Of a DNA stretch of 64,000 bases, positions 46,768 through 54,975 are shown piece after piece; positions within the stretch are counted from its first letter, which is position 1, and every line of letters starts with the position of its first letter. The DNA is taken from NCBI RefSeq assembly GCF_900454835.1, contig NZ_UGTM01000001.1, positions 868,501-932,500 on the forward strand, given 5' to 3'. The DNA is from Prevotella denticola (lineage in GTDB: Bacteria; Bacteroidota; Bacteroidia; Bacteroidales; Bacteroidaceae). A program made the position numbers and the translations under genes. The notes under the pieces were generated by a model, which worked only from the letters and a program-made list of their open reading frames with translations, was not told where the DNA came from and did not search any database.

Positions 46768-46962
46768 CTTTATATAAATGGTATATGTACCATCTTCAAA
46801 GAAAAAGCCATAGCTTCCATCGCTAAAGGTAACCTCATCATAACCATCATGGTGCTTGATTTCTGTTACTTCAATTTTGGAACTACTTTTAGCAGCAACT
46901 GTTTGTGGTGCAACTACTCCTAAACTAAGAGCTAGTGCCAACGAAAATAAAATTTTTTTCAT
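46762..46962 (-). CDS. Small secreted protein, 3' end formed by the IS
   Basis: A 66-residue product with a clear signal peptide (MKKILFSLALALSLGVVA, cleavage near VAAK, residue 24). The mature part has about 42 residues and looks like one beta-sheet unit (KIEVTEIKHHDGYDEVTFSD, then SYGFFFEDGTYTIYIKP). The final Pro codon and the TAA lie inside the right inverted repeat of the neighbouring insertion sequence. The natural C-terminus may therefore be lost. It starts 49 nt after the outer-membrane protein stop and is probably the last gene of that operon. No family recognised. Confidence 0.6.
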   Translation of the reverse strand: MKKILFSLALALSLGVVAPQTVAAKSSSKIEVTEIKHHDGYDEVTFSDGSYGFFFEDGTYTIYIKP

Positions 46963-47011
46963 TTCTTTTTGATTTTAAATTATTTATAATAACAGGATGC
47001 CCTGTTTATCT

Positions 47012-49552
47012 TTACAATGATAGCATTATTTTCAGCAAAATATCTCTACTTCTTAATTGTGTAGCTGTATATATCTGTTGAGTGTCGGTTATTTGCTGTC
47101 GGATGTATTTATTCTTGCCTAGAAGATTATTGCAGACAAGTCCTATTTCGTAACGTTTACGACGATAATATACGGATATGTCGGCAAAGTATGTGAACGA
47201 GACTGAATGGTCGTTGCTATGGTACAACTCATTGTTCCACTCTATTTGGAATTTACCAGGCATAAGAAAGCATTTCAACTGATGACTGAAAGAACGCAAG
47301 GGTTCAATATTGAATGCTGCATTACCCTTTGATAGTTGCCTTATATAACTATAAACACTCTTCTCCTCTATGGAGAACCACTCAATAGGTTGCAACGAAA
47401 AGGAAAGAGAGATATTAGCAGATTGCGTTTGGAAAGGTACAAAACTATTTCCAATAAGCATCTTATAGTTGCTCCAATTGTAGGAACAGCCAAGGATAGT
47501 TGTCAAATGTGCAATGTTCCAACTTTCACTCATTCGTCCATCTATACCATGTGTGGTACTATTTGCTGTAAAATCTGTTGCAAACGTCTGATAAGAGTTG
47601 TTTATAACACGTTGCGAATACATACGTTGGTTTCGCATATTGGTAAAGCTATAGCCTATATTGACAAAGAAGCCCTTCAACACGTCTTTATATTCTACAG
47701 AGGTTCTAAGAAAATGCGACAGCGTATAGTCTAGTTTCCCGTAACCTTGTCGCATCGTTATATAGTCTGTAAACAAAGGAATGTCTATCATTGAGGAAAA
47801 CTCATTAGGTCGCCATGCATAGTTATAGATACCCATAAGAGTTAACGATGGTGTGGGCATGGCAGATATATATAAATGTGGTTCTATGGTAAGCGTGCTT
47901 TTATGCTGACTTCCGTAATATCGCTCCGTCCAGTAAAGCGGTGTACTGGCTGTGAGATGAATATTGTTCGACTTGTAACTGAATGTAGGACGAACGAAAC
48001 TCCTCCATTCCCTATATCTTCGTTTCGCACTTATGCTATCATATTCGATGTTCATTCGTTGTAATTTTGCATCTGTTCCAAAATCGTAGTTCAGATGAAA
48101 TTTGCCCACTTTATGTCCCCAATAAGTATTAAATCCGCCCAACATGCTATGTTTTTCCAATCGTTCGGTAGTTTCATTTGATAGCAACAGCAAATCTGGT
48201 GTATAATTTAATGAGAGATAGGCATTCGCTGAAATAAAATGTTTACCGTTAAGGTTTCGGATGAAGGAAAGTTTGTCGGTGAGATAGCGCTGACGTGGCT
48301 TTACATATTGGCGAGTATTTCTACCATTCAATAGCGATGTACCATCGCTTTGGTCGAAGTCTATATATCCTCGCAAATCATTGGTAAGGTATTGCTTATC
48401 CGTATTTTGCTTGTACAGCACCTCTGCATTGAGTGCGTTGTGATGGCTTTGTGCCGACACGTCTTCCATGATTGCCTTGCCACCTGCCATTGTATAGATG
48501 GTTGAAGTTGTTCGCCTTTGTATAGTCTTGTCTGCCATTGCATCCAACTGTATTCGCAAGTCGTTGTTGCCTTTTGTCTTGAAAAGCCAATTTGTAGCAA
48601 ACAGGTGTGTTTGGTTAAATCGGCTTCTAGCAGTTTCTATATCGGGTGCTGGCAATGAAATATTGGCGAGAATTCCGCCGTCTGTGGGAGCAGAGTCGTC
48701 TAAATAGGCAGCCATTGGCGACACTTCCTGTCCAATACTCTTACCTGTGTTGTTGTTTTTATACATGCTGATACTTTGCACTTTTCGCGAGAAGAACATA
48801 GAAAAAAGCCTATTGTTATAGAGGAAGTCAGACTTCCTGTCCATTGCCATACCAACAGCAAGGTCTATGGTATGTGTCCATACGTTCTTTGCGCCATCTC
48901 CCAAAACGATATTTAGTGCAGCTTGCTCACTGAAACTGGTGTTTTTCAATGCTTTGATTGGTTGATGACGCTCGAAGACTTGTATTTTCTTTACTTTTTC
49001 CACATCAATGTTTTCTGATGCTTGTGTATATTTTCCACCAAGTAAATCCATTCCCTCAATATAGAACTTATTGATTTTCTTGCCTTGATATTCTATGGAT
49101 CCATCTTCGTTAATGGCTATTCCTGGCATTTTTTTTAATACATCGGCAATGGTTCTGTCTTGCTTAGTTTTAAAAGAATTGACAAGGTAGTTAAGCGTAT
49201 CGCCTTCTTGGCGTACCTTCTGCGACTTCACTACCACCTCTTTCAGTTCGTTTGTTTTCTCTTGCAATACAATATGTTGCCCATTCTTGAAATCAGATAT
49301 GAACAAAGATATTGTTTCGTAGCCCATCTTTCTTACCTCTATTATGCGAAACTCTTTTCCTTTGGCATCAATGGAAAAGCTACCATTAGGGCTTGAAAAA
49401 GTGTAAGCTATGGTTTGTTTCTCGTTTTTCAAAAACACGGCAGCACGCTCAACAGATGTGTTTTGTGTAGATACAATCTGCCCTGTAAGTATTTGACCTT
49501 TTGCCGTGATGGCAGACAAGAGAATTAACCATATGAGAAATGCTTGCTTCAT
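47012..49552 (-). CDS. TonB-receptor-like outer-membrane protein paired with GLPGLI
   Basis: An 846-residue outer-membrane beta-barrel protein. After a signal peptide (residues 1-19) comes a CarboxypepD_reg-like domain (ILTGQIVSTQNTSVERAAVF, then GYETISLFIS). A plug-like domain follows (TIADVLKKMPGIAINEDGSI, KKINKFYIEGMDLLGGKYT). From about residue 210 a long barrel with alternating aromatic residues runs to the end. Proteins of this build are encoded next to GLPGLI proteins in many Bacteroidota. Its ATG overlaps the stop of the GLPGLI gene by four bases (ATGA). Cargo unknown. The operon is visibly A+T-richer than the flanking housekeeping genes. Confidence 0.82.
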   Translation of the reverse strand: MKQAFLIWLILLSAITAKGQILTGQIVSTQNTSVERAAVFLKNEKQTIAYTFSSPNGSFSIDAKGKEFRIIEVRKMGYETISLFISDFKNGQHIVLQEKTNELKEVVVKSQKVRQEGDTLNYLVNSFKTKQDRTIADVLKKMPGIAINEDGSIEYQGKKINKFYIEGMDLLGGKYTQASENIDVEKVKKIQVFERHQPIKALKNTSFSEQAALNIVLGDGAKNVWTHTIDLAVGMAMDRKSDFLYNNRLFSMFFSRKVQSISMYKNNNTGKSIGQEVSPMAAYLDDSAPTDGGILANISLPAPDIETARSRFNQTHLFATNWLFKTKGNNDLRIQLDAMADKTIQRRTTSTIYTMAGGKAIMEDVSAQSHHNALNAEVLYKQNTDKQYLTNDLRGYIDFDQSDGTSLLNGRNTRQYVKPRQRYLTDKLSFIRNLNGKHFISANAYLSLNYTPDLLLLSNETTERLEKHSMLGGFNTYWGHKVGKFHLNYDFGTDAKLQRMNIEYDSISAKRRYREWRSFVRPTFSYKSNNIHLTASTPLYWTERYYGSQHKSTLTIEPHLYISAMPTPSLTLMGIYNYAWRPNEFSSMIDIPLFTDYITMRQGYGKLDYTLSHFLRTSVEYKDVLKGFFVNIGYSFTNMRNQRMYSQRVINNSYQTFATDFTANSTTHGIDGRMSESWNIAHLTTILGCSYNWSNYKMLIGNSFVPFQTQSANISLSFSLQPIEWFSIEEKSVYSYIRQLSKGNAAFNIEPLRSFSHQLKCFLMPGKFQIEWNNELYHSNDHSVSFTYFADISVYYRRKRYEIGLVCNNLLGKNKYIRQQITDTQQIYTATQLRSRDILLKIMLSL

Positions 49553-50370
49553 TTCTTGCTCAAATCTTCTATCAACAAAGGAGTCAACTTTCTTTTCTTT
49601 GTGTTACCGCTGCCACGCACACCTTTGAGTCTGATGATAGTTTCCTGTGGGTCGGTAGCAGTAAGAACTTCGAGTTTCTGTAAGTCGGCTGCATTTGTAT
49701 TTATAAAGTTTTTCTTAGCAATAGCAATCTTTTCTCCATGTCCTTTTTGTATGCCTGTGCATTCAAAAGTATATTCGGCATTGTCAGAAACTGCTTTCAG
49801 TATCAGTCCTGGTAATCCACATAGTTTCCAAGGTCCTTCACTTATGGTGAGGTCGGGCGTATACCATACTGTCCATACTCTGCCACGAAAAGCCGTTCTT
49901 GCCTTGTTGCAACTATATTCGGCAATGATGCTGTCGCCATCTAAAAGTTCCCATTCTAACGTTGGCATATCCTCCTCATACTTAAAGGTTGTATTCCCCA
50001 CAAGTTCTGTGGTATAAGTAAGTTTGTTTGCTATGGGATAGTTCTTCAATACTACATAGTGTTGTCCTAATTTAGAACTTGCTCTCATCTTGGAACTTGC
50101 TGCTAGAACCTGAGAAAGATTTCCGCCCGTGGTTTGTACCACACTGTCTAATGTCTGCTGTTGTGTTATGTTAGTGGCAGAATAGAAACTGCTGCTGTGC
50201 TTTCCAACCAATAATATCATATCATCGAACAGCTGCGGACGTTCTACACAAGACTTAAATGCTGCTTTATAACTAATTTTTAGCGTAGCCGTGTCTGTTT
50301 GCCCACAAATAGAGCTTAGTTTAAACACGGCAGCTAAAAATATGAGTATTATTTTGTATCTATATTTCAT
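49549..50370 (-). CDS. GLPGLI family protein
   Basis: A 273-residue exported protein (signal peptide to about residue 23, LSSICGQTD). It carries the diagnostic KLCGLPGLILKAVSDN block near residue 188, after VWYTPDLTISEGPW. GLPGLI proteins are periplasmic or surface proteins of unknown function found only in Bacteroidota, usually beside a TonB-receptor-like protein, as here. It is the first gene of the three-gene operon. A -7 promoter element TATTTTTG-CA lies 42 nt upstream. The coupling to the next gene implies balanced synthesis. Confidence 0.85.
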   Translation of the reverse strand: MKYRYKIILIFLAAVFKLSSICGQTDTATLKISYKAAFKSCVERPQLFDDMILLVGKHSSSFYSATNITQQQTLDSVVQTTGGNLSQVLAASSKMRASSKLGQHYVVLKNYPIANKLTYTTELVGNTTFKYEEDMPTLEWELLDGDSIIAEYSCNKARTAFRGRVWTVWYTPDLTISEGPWKLCGLPGLILKAVSDNAEYTFECTGIQKGHGEKIAIAKKNFINTNAADLQKLEVLTATDPQETIIRLKGVRGSGNTKKRKLTPLLIEDLSKK

Positions 50371-50411
50371 AGGTGTTTTATTGTATGACGTAATTGTGTA
50401 CTATATGACTG

Positions 50412-50419
50412 CAAAAATA
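50412..50419 (-). promoter_or_regulatory. Putative -7 element for the GLPGLI operon
   Basis: Minus-strand TATTTTTG followed by CA, 42 nt before the ATG at 50370. Confidence 0.6.
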
Positions 50420-50832
50420 CATAATTTATTCCAACCCTACAAATTCTAGATTTAAATAATATGCAATAGTGTTGTTTAAAGCACTTCGATGACTTTTTGC
50501 AAAATATAAAGCAAGTAAATACATTTGTGTATGCAGTAATGTCTAAAAACAAAGCAATACTGAAAATCCTCTTTTTTATACTCTCATGTAAGTAGTATGT
50601 AGTCATATTTTAGCAACACCCATAAACACCTGTTTGATACAATGTAATTCTTTCTCTTTCAACTACATATCTTGTATTGTAGTAATATAGTAAGATAACA
50701 GTGAAAGAAAAAGGATTGGTACATATTCAGCTATTGACACCCCTGCCATATATGATAATTGGGGTGAGAGCATTCCGTAGACGTATTAACTCACTGCACA
50801 CATGCTTTCTGAACAGGTGGGTTTCTACACTG
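50420..50832. other. A+T-rich gap between the GLPGLI operon and the conjugative element
   Basis: No gene or clear signal in about 400 nt. The junction between host or other accessory DNA and the conjugative element probably lies here or between 51154 and 51523, but I could not fix it. Confidence 0.35.
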
Positions 50833-51153
50833 TCAAGTTGGAAGGATAGGGCAATGATGATTGGGAGCGGGTAAAAAGGGGGCATAACCTGCCAACTCTT
50901 TATCTCTGCCTATTACCCTCTCACCTGCACACCTTTCATCAGGGTACAGGTCGGGATTGTGGATTATATTTTGAAGCCTGCCATTGAACTTCCTCCATGT
51001 TACCCCGAAGAATCTCGCAAGTTCGCCCTCTGTCATGGCAATTTCTCCGTTTCCCTTGCAGACTACATGCATATTGCTGCCCCATTCAAGGCGGCTGCGC
51101 TCCTTGTTCTCATAAGATTTTATATCTGTCTGTGATTTGTTATTTGAATTCAT
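50833..51153 (-). CDS. Small protein with a possible helix-turn-helix, near the integrase
   Basis: A 106-residue protein, not assigned to a family. The charged N-terminus (KSYENKERSRLEWGSNMHVV) is followed by EIAMTEGELARFFGVTWRKFNGRL, which reads like a helix-turn-helix. DERCAGERVIGRDKELAGYA comes next. The last 20 residues (proline and histidine rich) are different in character, so the frame may be shifted or cut short. It is divergent from the integrase, a usual place for a regulator of excision or integration. That role is a guess from position. Confidence 0.5.
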   Translation of the reverse strand: MNSNNKSQTDIKSYENKERSRLEWGSNMHVVCKGNGEIAMTEGELARFFGVTWRKFNGRLQNIIHNPDLYPDERCAGERVIGRDKELAGYAPFLPAPNHHCPILPT

Positions 51154-51269
51154 ACCGTTTCCTCCATTTCATAGATTGAAATCTCCGAAGGGTCACAACC
51201 CTCTCTCTCCGCTAATAGGCTTCAAAAGGACTTCACAAGGGTTGTCAATTTAGCCTTCAAAAATTAGCT

Positions 51270-51301
51270 AATCGTTGTAAAATCAAGGTTTTACAACGAT
51301 T
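51270..51301. terminator. Inverted repeat upstream of the integrase
   Basis: A 13-bp perfect stem (AATCGTTGTAAAA at 51270-51282, complement at 51289-51301) with a 6-nt loop, followed by TTT. It could stop incoming transcription from flanking DNA or be part of the recombination site. Confidence 0.5.
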
Positions 51302-51372
51302 TTTCTTTGTATATACCTCCATAGCCTGACGGCATAACCCTATATTTTGACAGTCATCTTTCGGTCAATTTC

Positions 51373-51507
51373 TGCTACACTTACTGCTACACAAAAATTG
51401 CAGTAGCAAAAAATGTAGCAGTGACGGGATTTTGAATACCATATTGACGGCATCAACTCTTTCTTCTTCAAGGTATTAAGTATTAACTTTGCAGCCGAGT
51501 GCTACAC
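51373..51507. repeat. TGCTACAC repeats upstream of the integrase
   Basis: TGCTACAC occurs directly at 51373-51380, 51385-51392 and 51500-51507. Inverted GTAGCA lies at 51403-51408 and 51415-51420. Clusters of short direct and inverted repeats like this beside a tyrosine integrase often bind the integrase arm domain or an excision factor; here that is inference. Confidence 0.5.
51484..51491 (+). promoter_or_regulatory. Putative -7 element for the integrase gene
   Basis: TAACTTTG followed by CA, 32 nt before the ATG at 51524 and between two TGCTACAC repeats, so factors binding these could act on it. Confidence 0.55.
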
Positions 51508-51523
51508 AAAAGAATGATGCATT

Positions 51524-52756
51524 ATGAGAACAAATTTCAAGGTGTCCTTCTACCTACGCTCAAACTATGAGAACAAAGAAGGAAAGTCGCCTGTAATGCT
51601 CCGAGTATTCCTTAACGGAGAGATGGCTAATTTCGGATCTACGAAAATATTCGTGGACAAGTCGCTGTGGAATAACACTACCAGCAGGCTCAAAGGTCGG
51701 ACGGCAGAAGCCTTATCCGCTAATGCCGCATTGGACTCCATTTCCACAATGCTGAATAACATTTACCACAAATTCGAGGATGATGAATCCTTGTCATTGG
51801 ATAAAATCCGCTCATTCTTTGTCGGGAAAGACAGGGAGTACACGACCTTTCTCCCTATATTCGACAAGTTCAACGAAGGTGTCAGACAGCGTGTCGGACA
51901 TACCATCAGCAAGGACAGCCTGCAAAAGTACAGCGTTTTAAGAAGGCATTTCGCAGAATTCCTTATCTATAAGTATGGGAAGAAAGATATTGGACTGGCA
52001 GAGTTCACGCCATCCGTAGTACAGGATTTTGAGTTATATCTGAGTACGGCGGCTGGGTGTGCCTATAACACATCAGTCAAGAAATTGAAGGCACTGAAAA
52101 CCGTGACCATCTATGCGCAAAAGCGTGGCTATCTTCTTCACGACCCATTCCTCAATCATCGTTTCCACTTGGAGCCGGTAAACCGTGGCTTCCTTACGGA
52201 CGAGGAAATCATGAAGATTGCCAACAAAGAACTGGATATCCACCGCTTAGAACTAGTAAGGGACGTTTTCATCTTTTCATGTTTCACAGGTCTGGCATAT
52301 ATTGATGTTTCCAATCTCACACCGGACAATATCGTAACACTTGATGATAAGCAGTGGATTATGACCAAGAGACAGAAAACAAATGTGGAGACAAATGTTT
52401 TATTGCTTGACATTCCCAAGAGTATCATTGCCAAGTACAGTCATAAGACCTATCGGGACGGCAAACTATTTCCCATCCTAACGAATCAGAAAACCAACGC
52501 ATATTTAAAAGAAATTGCCGACCTTTGCGGTGTCAAGAAGAATCTGACCTTCCATCTTGCCCGGCATACATTTGCGACCATGTCGCTCAGCAAGGGCGTT
52601 CCTATGGAAAGTGTGTCGAAGATGCTGGGACACACCAATATTAAAACTACACAAATTTATGCCCGTATTACTAATAAGAAGATAGAACACGATATGGAAC
52701 AGTTGGCTGGCAAGTTAGACAAGTTCAATGTTGCTATGGGCATCAACTCTAAATAA
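51524..52756 (+). CDS. int: Tyrosine integrase, IntDOT-like
   Basis: A 410-residue tyrosine recombinase that inserts and excises the element. An arm-binding domain (residues 1 to about 95) and a SAM-like core-binding domain (about 100-205) precede the catalytic domain. Visible catalytic residues are HLAR (His, Arg) before HTFATMSL, the LGHTNIKTT box with its His, and the nucleophile Tyr in QIYARI. Box I reads CFTGLAYIDVSNL: the first conserved Arg is missing, as known for the IntDOT group of Bacteroidales conjugative transposons. No frameshift, so it is probably active. Confidence 0.92.
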   Translation: MRTNFKVSFYLRSNYENKEGKSPVMLRVFLNGEMANFGSTKIFVDKSLWNNTTSRLKGRTAEALSANAALDSISTMLNNIYHKFEDDESLSLDKIRSFFVGKDREYTTFLPIFDKFNEGVRQRVGHTISKDSLQKYSVLRRHFAEFLIYKYGKKDIGLAEFTPSVVQDFELYLSTAAGCAYNTSVKKLKALKTVTIYAQKRGYLLHDPFLNHRFHLEPVNRGFLTDEEIMKIANKELDIHRLELVRDVFIFSCFTGLAYIDVSNLTPDNIVTLDDKQWIMTKRQKTNVETNVLLLDIPKSIIAKYSHKTYRDGKLFPILTNQKTNAYLKEIADLCGVKKNLTFHLARHTFATMSLSKGVPMESVSKMLGHTNIKTTQIYARITNKKIEHDMEQLAGKLDKFNVAMGINSK

Positions 52757-52781
52757 TGTACAACTCTAAACCAAGAAGATT

Positions 52782-53249
52782 ATGACAACAACAAAGAAAG
52801 AGCTTTCTTACTTCCGTTTGAAGTTGGAAGCGTATCTCGGAGAGCATTATCCAGAGAGAGTGAATGAAAATACGTTTGTAACTGCTCGCGCAGACGAAGC
52901 ATTGACAGCTTACTGCGATGCTGTAGCACAAGGTTTTTCTCACCCGGAGGCGGAGGTAATGGCAAGCGAAGTTCTGTATCAAGGACTGCATTTCTCCAAG
53001 TACGACACGCTTGTGTCTGTCTTAGAGGATGAGTTCGAGAAAGAACTTCCTTCTCCTCTTCCTGAAAGACTAGCACCAATGCTTCTGAAGAATAAGGCTG
53101 TGCAAAGCGTTTTCGACAAGTATGAACTGACAGACGACTTTGGGGCGAGTCCTGAGTACGATAAACTCTACACCGAACTGACAGGAACAATCGTTCTGCT
53201 CATTGAGGTCAATGGTCTGCCAACTGTCGATAGTGAGAACATGACTTGA
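52782..53249 (+). CDS. DUF1896 family protein of conjugative elements
   Basis: A 155-residue cytoplasmic protein that begins 25 nt after the integrase stop. The pattern LSYFRLKLEAYLGEHYPERV, then ARADEALTAYCDAVAQGFSHPEAEVMASEVLYQGLHFSKYDTL, is that of DUF1896, small proteins restricted to Bacteroidota mobile elements. Their function is unknown. Acidic and helical overall, with no membrane segment. Its position with the integrase suggests co-transcription. Confidence 0.82.
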   Translation: MTTTKKELSYFRLKLEAYLGEHYPERVNENTFVTARADEALTAYCDAVAQGFSHPEAEVMASEVLYQGLHFSKYDTLVSVLEDEFEKELPSPLPERLAPMLLKNKAVQSVFDKYELTDDFGASPEYDKLYTELTGTIVLLIEVNGLPTVDSENMT

Positions 53250-53388
53250 TGTAATACCATCGGAAGCTTTTGTAGTGTCAAGAGCCAAGATAAACGCTCC
53301 GCTCCACATGCCAAGAGTTTATACTAACACTTGTCTTTGTGTAGCCTGCGCATCTTGTTATTGCTCTTGAACTATTAAAAGCTCCGAT

Positions 53389-53736
53389 ATGAATACAATC
53401 ATCATGAATCAAGACGTTCACACACCTGCCTTCATCAAGGCAGACGCATCGAACAAAACCGATAATATAAAGCAGCAGCCGACTTCTCCCAAGCAAGTCC
53501 GCCGTTTCAGTTGGACACGCTTCATCGAACTGGTCATCCTGCTCTCCATCGTTATCGGTGTCGTTTGGCTTATCTCAAAGATAGTAACGCCACAGGTCGT
53601 TACCGCCGTGTCAGTCATTGCAGGCTTTCTGATACTGCGCTTTATTGTCAGAGTCATTCTCCAAGTTACCTTTACGCTGCTGAGCTTTCTCTTCTGGCTG
53701 GCGATACTCTGTGCCATCCTGCTTTGCGTGCTTTGA
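53389..53736 (+). CDS. Small membrane protein of the conjugative element
   Basis: A 115-residue protein with a soluble N-terminus (about 40 residues, rich in Lys, Asn and Pro) and three close hydrophobic segments: FIELVILLSIVIGVVWLIS, VVTAVSVIAGFLILRFIV and LQVTFTLLSFLFWLAILCAI. Family not recognised; similar small membrane proteins are common beside integrases of these elements. A terminator follows 47 nt after the stop, so it ends the integrase operon. A second ATG at 53404 is an alternative start. Confidence 0.6.
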   Translation: MNTIIMNQDVHTPAFIKADASNKTDNIKQQPTSPKQVRRFSWTRFIELVILLSIVIGVVWLISKIVTPQVVTAVSVIAGFLILRFIVRVILQVTFTLLSFLFWLAILCAILLCVL

Positions 53737-53782
53737 GAAGCACGACGATGTAATCTGTAAACACTTTCATTTATCGTTCATC

Positions 53783-53815
53783 AGGTGGTTATCTCGCATT
53801 TTGAGATAGCCACCT
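53783..53815 (+). terminator. Terminator of the integrase operon
   Basis: A 13-bp stem with one G-U pair (AGGTGGTTATCTC at 53783-53795; partner 53803-53815), 7-nt loop, then TTTTCT. Confidence 0.75.
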
Positions 53816-53911
53816 TTTCTGTTTTCCACTATGGGCGTTGCACTTTCGCTTCCTTTCCAATGCTCCACAATATGCGAAATGAAGAAGACGGATGCTGTTC
53901 CCTTTTTATCC

Positions 53912-54043
53912 GCAAAGGTAGTACGGGGCTTGTGGCTTTCAAAAGGTCAGTGCCGCTGGGTTTGTCTGGAAAATCTCCACACCTATGGGTAGTATTTTCC
54001 GCCAAAACCTTGTGCAAGCCCCACCCCGCTACCTCTATTTTGC
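53912..54043 (+). ncRNA. Candidate structured RNA upstream of a conjugative-element operon
   Basis: Five pairings nest within 132 nt. From outside in: GCAAA (53912) with TTTGC (54039), AGGTAG (53916) with CTACCT (54029), GGGGCTTG (53925-53932) with CAAGCCCC (54015-54022), then GGAAAAT (53968-53974) with ATTTTCC (53994-54000). The first two share one base. It begins after the integrase-operon terminator and ends 55 nt before the ATG at 54098, so it could be a leader of that operon or a separate RNA. A 99-codon frame crosses it but has no family character. Structure drawn by eye only. Confidence 0.45.
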
Positions 54044-54097
54044 TACAAAAAGGAATCAGCATACTCCGATCTTTGGACGCATAAAAAAAATGTCGCT

Positions 54098-54529
54098 ATG
54101 GATAAGCAAAAAGTAAATACAACATCTTCGATGAACAGCAAAGGATATAGCTCCTCCTCTCATTACCGCATTAACCCTACGGCTGAAAAGAGTGAGCAAG
54201 TGTTGGCAATTAAGTTTGTACAATGGGACGTTCCTCCTTTGGAGAGCCTTTGTAATAGCAAAGTATATCTCCTACGTATGAAACTCAATCGTGGTGAGTG
54301 TATGAGCCGTGAAGAAAAGAATTGGCTATGTGAAGCGGTGAACTCTAACACCTATTTCCGCACAGCTGTTCCCCTGCAAGGCTATCGCTTTGACTTCTTT
54401 GATGTACTGAAGAAAGACCTTGTCAATCAGTACGGACAATGGACAGAGTATTACGCACCCGACAGAACAAGCCTAAGAGCCTACCTATATGGACGCATCA
54501 ATCAAATAGTAGAAATTCCCAAGTATTAA
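54098..54529 (+). CDS. Conserved-looking protein of the conjugative element
   Basis: A 143-residue protein that I do not recognise. A Ser-rich N-terminus (residues 5-25) leads into a compact mixed alpha/beta part with VQWDVPPLESLCNSKVYLLR and LNRGECMSREEKNWLCEAVN. YFRTAVPLQGYRFDFFDVLKK and a final YLYGRINQIVEIPKY follow. It has no membrane segment. It opens the run that continues with PcfK- and PcfJ-like genes 22 nt downstream, so a part in transfer DNA processing or its control is plausible but unproved. Confidence 0.65.
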   Translation: MDKQKVNTTSSMNSKGYSSSSHYRINPTAEKSEQVLAIKFVQWDVPPLESLCNSKVYLLRMKLNRGECMSREEKNWLCEAVNSNTYFRTAVPLQGYRFDFFDVLKKDLVNQYGQWTEYYAPDRTSLRAYLYGRINQIVEIPKY

Positions 54530-54551
54530 CAACATCAAAACATATACGACA

Positions 54552-54971
54552 ATGAAAGGAACAGAACATTTCACACGGACAATAGCCGAGTATCTCAATC
54601 AGCGTGCTATGACAGACCCCTTGTTTGCCCCCAACTTGATGAAACCTAACAAGAATATCGAGGAGTGCATCACCTACATTCTTAATGAAGTGCAGAAAAG
54701 CGGTTGTAACGGCTTTGATGATGATGAAATTTTCTCTATGGCTGTTCACTACTACGATGAGGACGATATAGAGGTGGGTAAGGCTGTTTCTTGCCGAGTA
54801 GCCGTTAATCACATTGTGGAACTCACAGAGGAAGAAAAAGCCGAAGCAAGACAGGAAGCCATTAAGCAATATCAGCGTGAGGAACTTGCAAAGATACAGA
54901 GCCGTAACGCACGAGTGAAGAAGACTGAGAGTGTAGTAACCCAAGTACAACCATCCTTATTTGATTTTTAA
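54552..54971 (+). CDS. PcfK-like protein
   Basis: A 139-residue acidic protein with the PcfK-like pattern: MKGTEHFTRTIAEYLNQRAMTDPLF, NIEECITYILNEVQKSG, and DDEIFSMAVHYYDEDDI. The tail is Lys/Arg-rich and ends QPSLFDF. PcfK-like proteins are named after a gene of the enterococcal pCF10 plasmid and are found in conjugative elements of Bacteroidota, nearly always before a PcfJ-like gene, as here (4-nt gap). Molecular function unknown. Confidence 0.82.
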   Translation: MKGTEHFTRTIAEYLNQRAMTDPLFAPNLMKPNKNIEECITYILNEVQKSGCNGFDDDEIFSMAVHYYDEDDIEVGKAVSCRVAVNHIVELTEEEKAEARQEAIKQYQREELAKIQSRNARVKKTESVVTQVQPSLFDF

Positions 54972-54975
54972 GCCT

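Noticed and set aside
53785-54084. A 99-codon plus-strand frame in the conjugative element
   Set aside because: No family character, no promoter of its own, it starts inside the terminator hairpin and overlaps the nested-helix segment.
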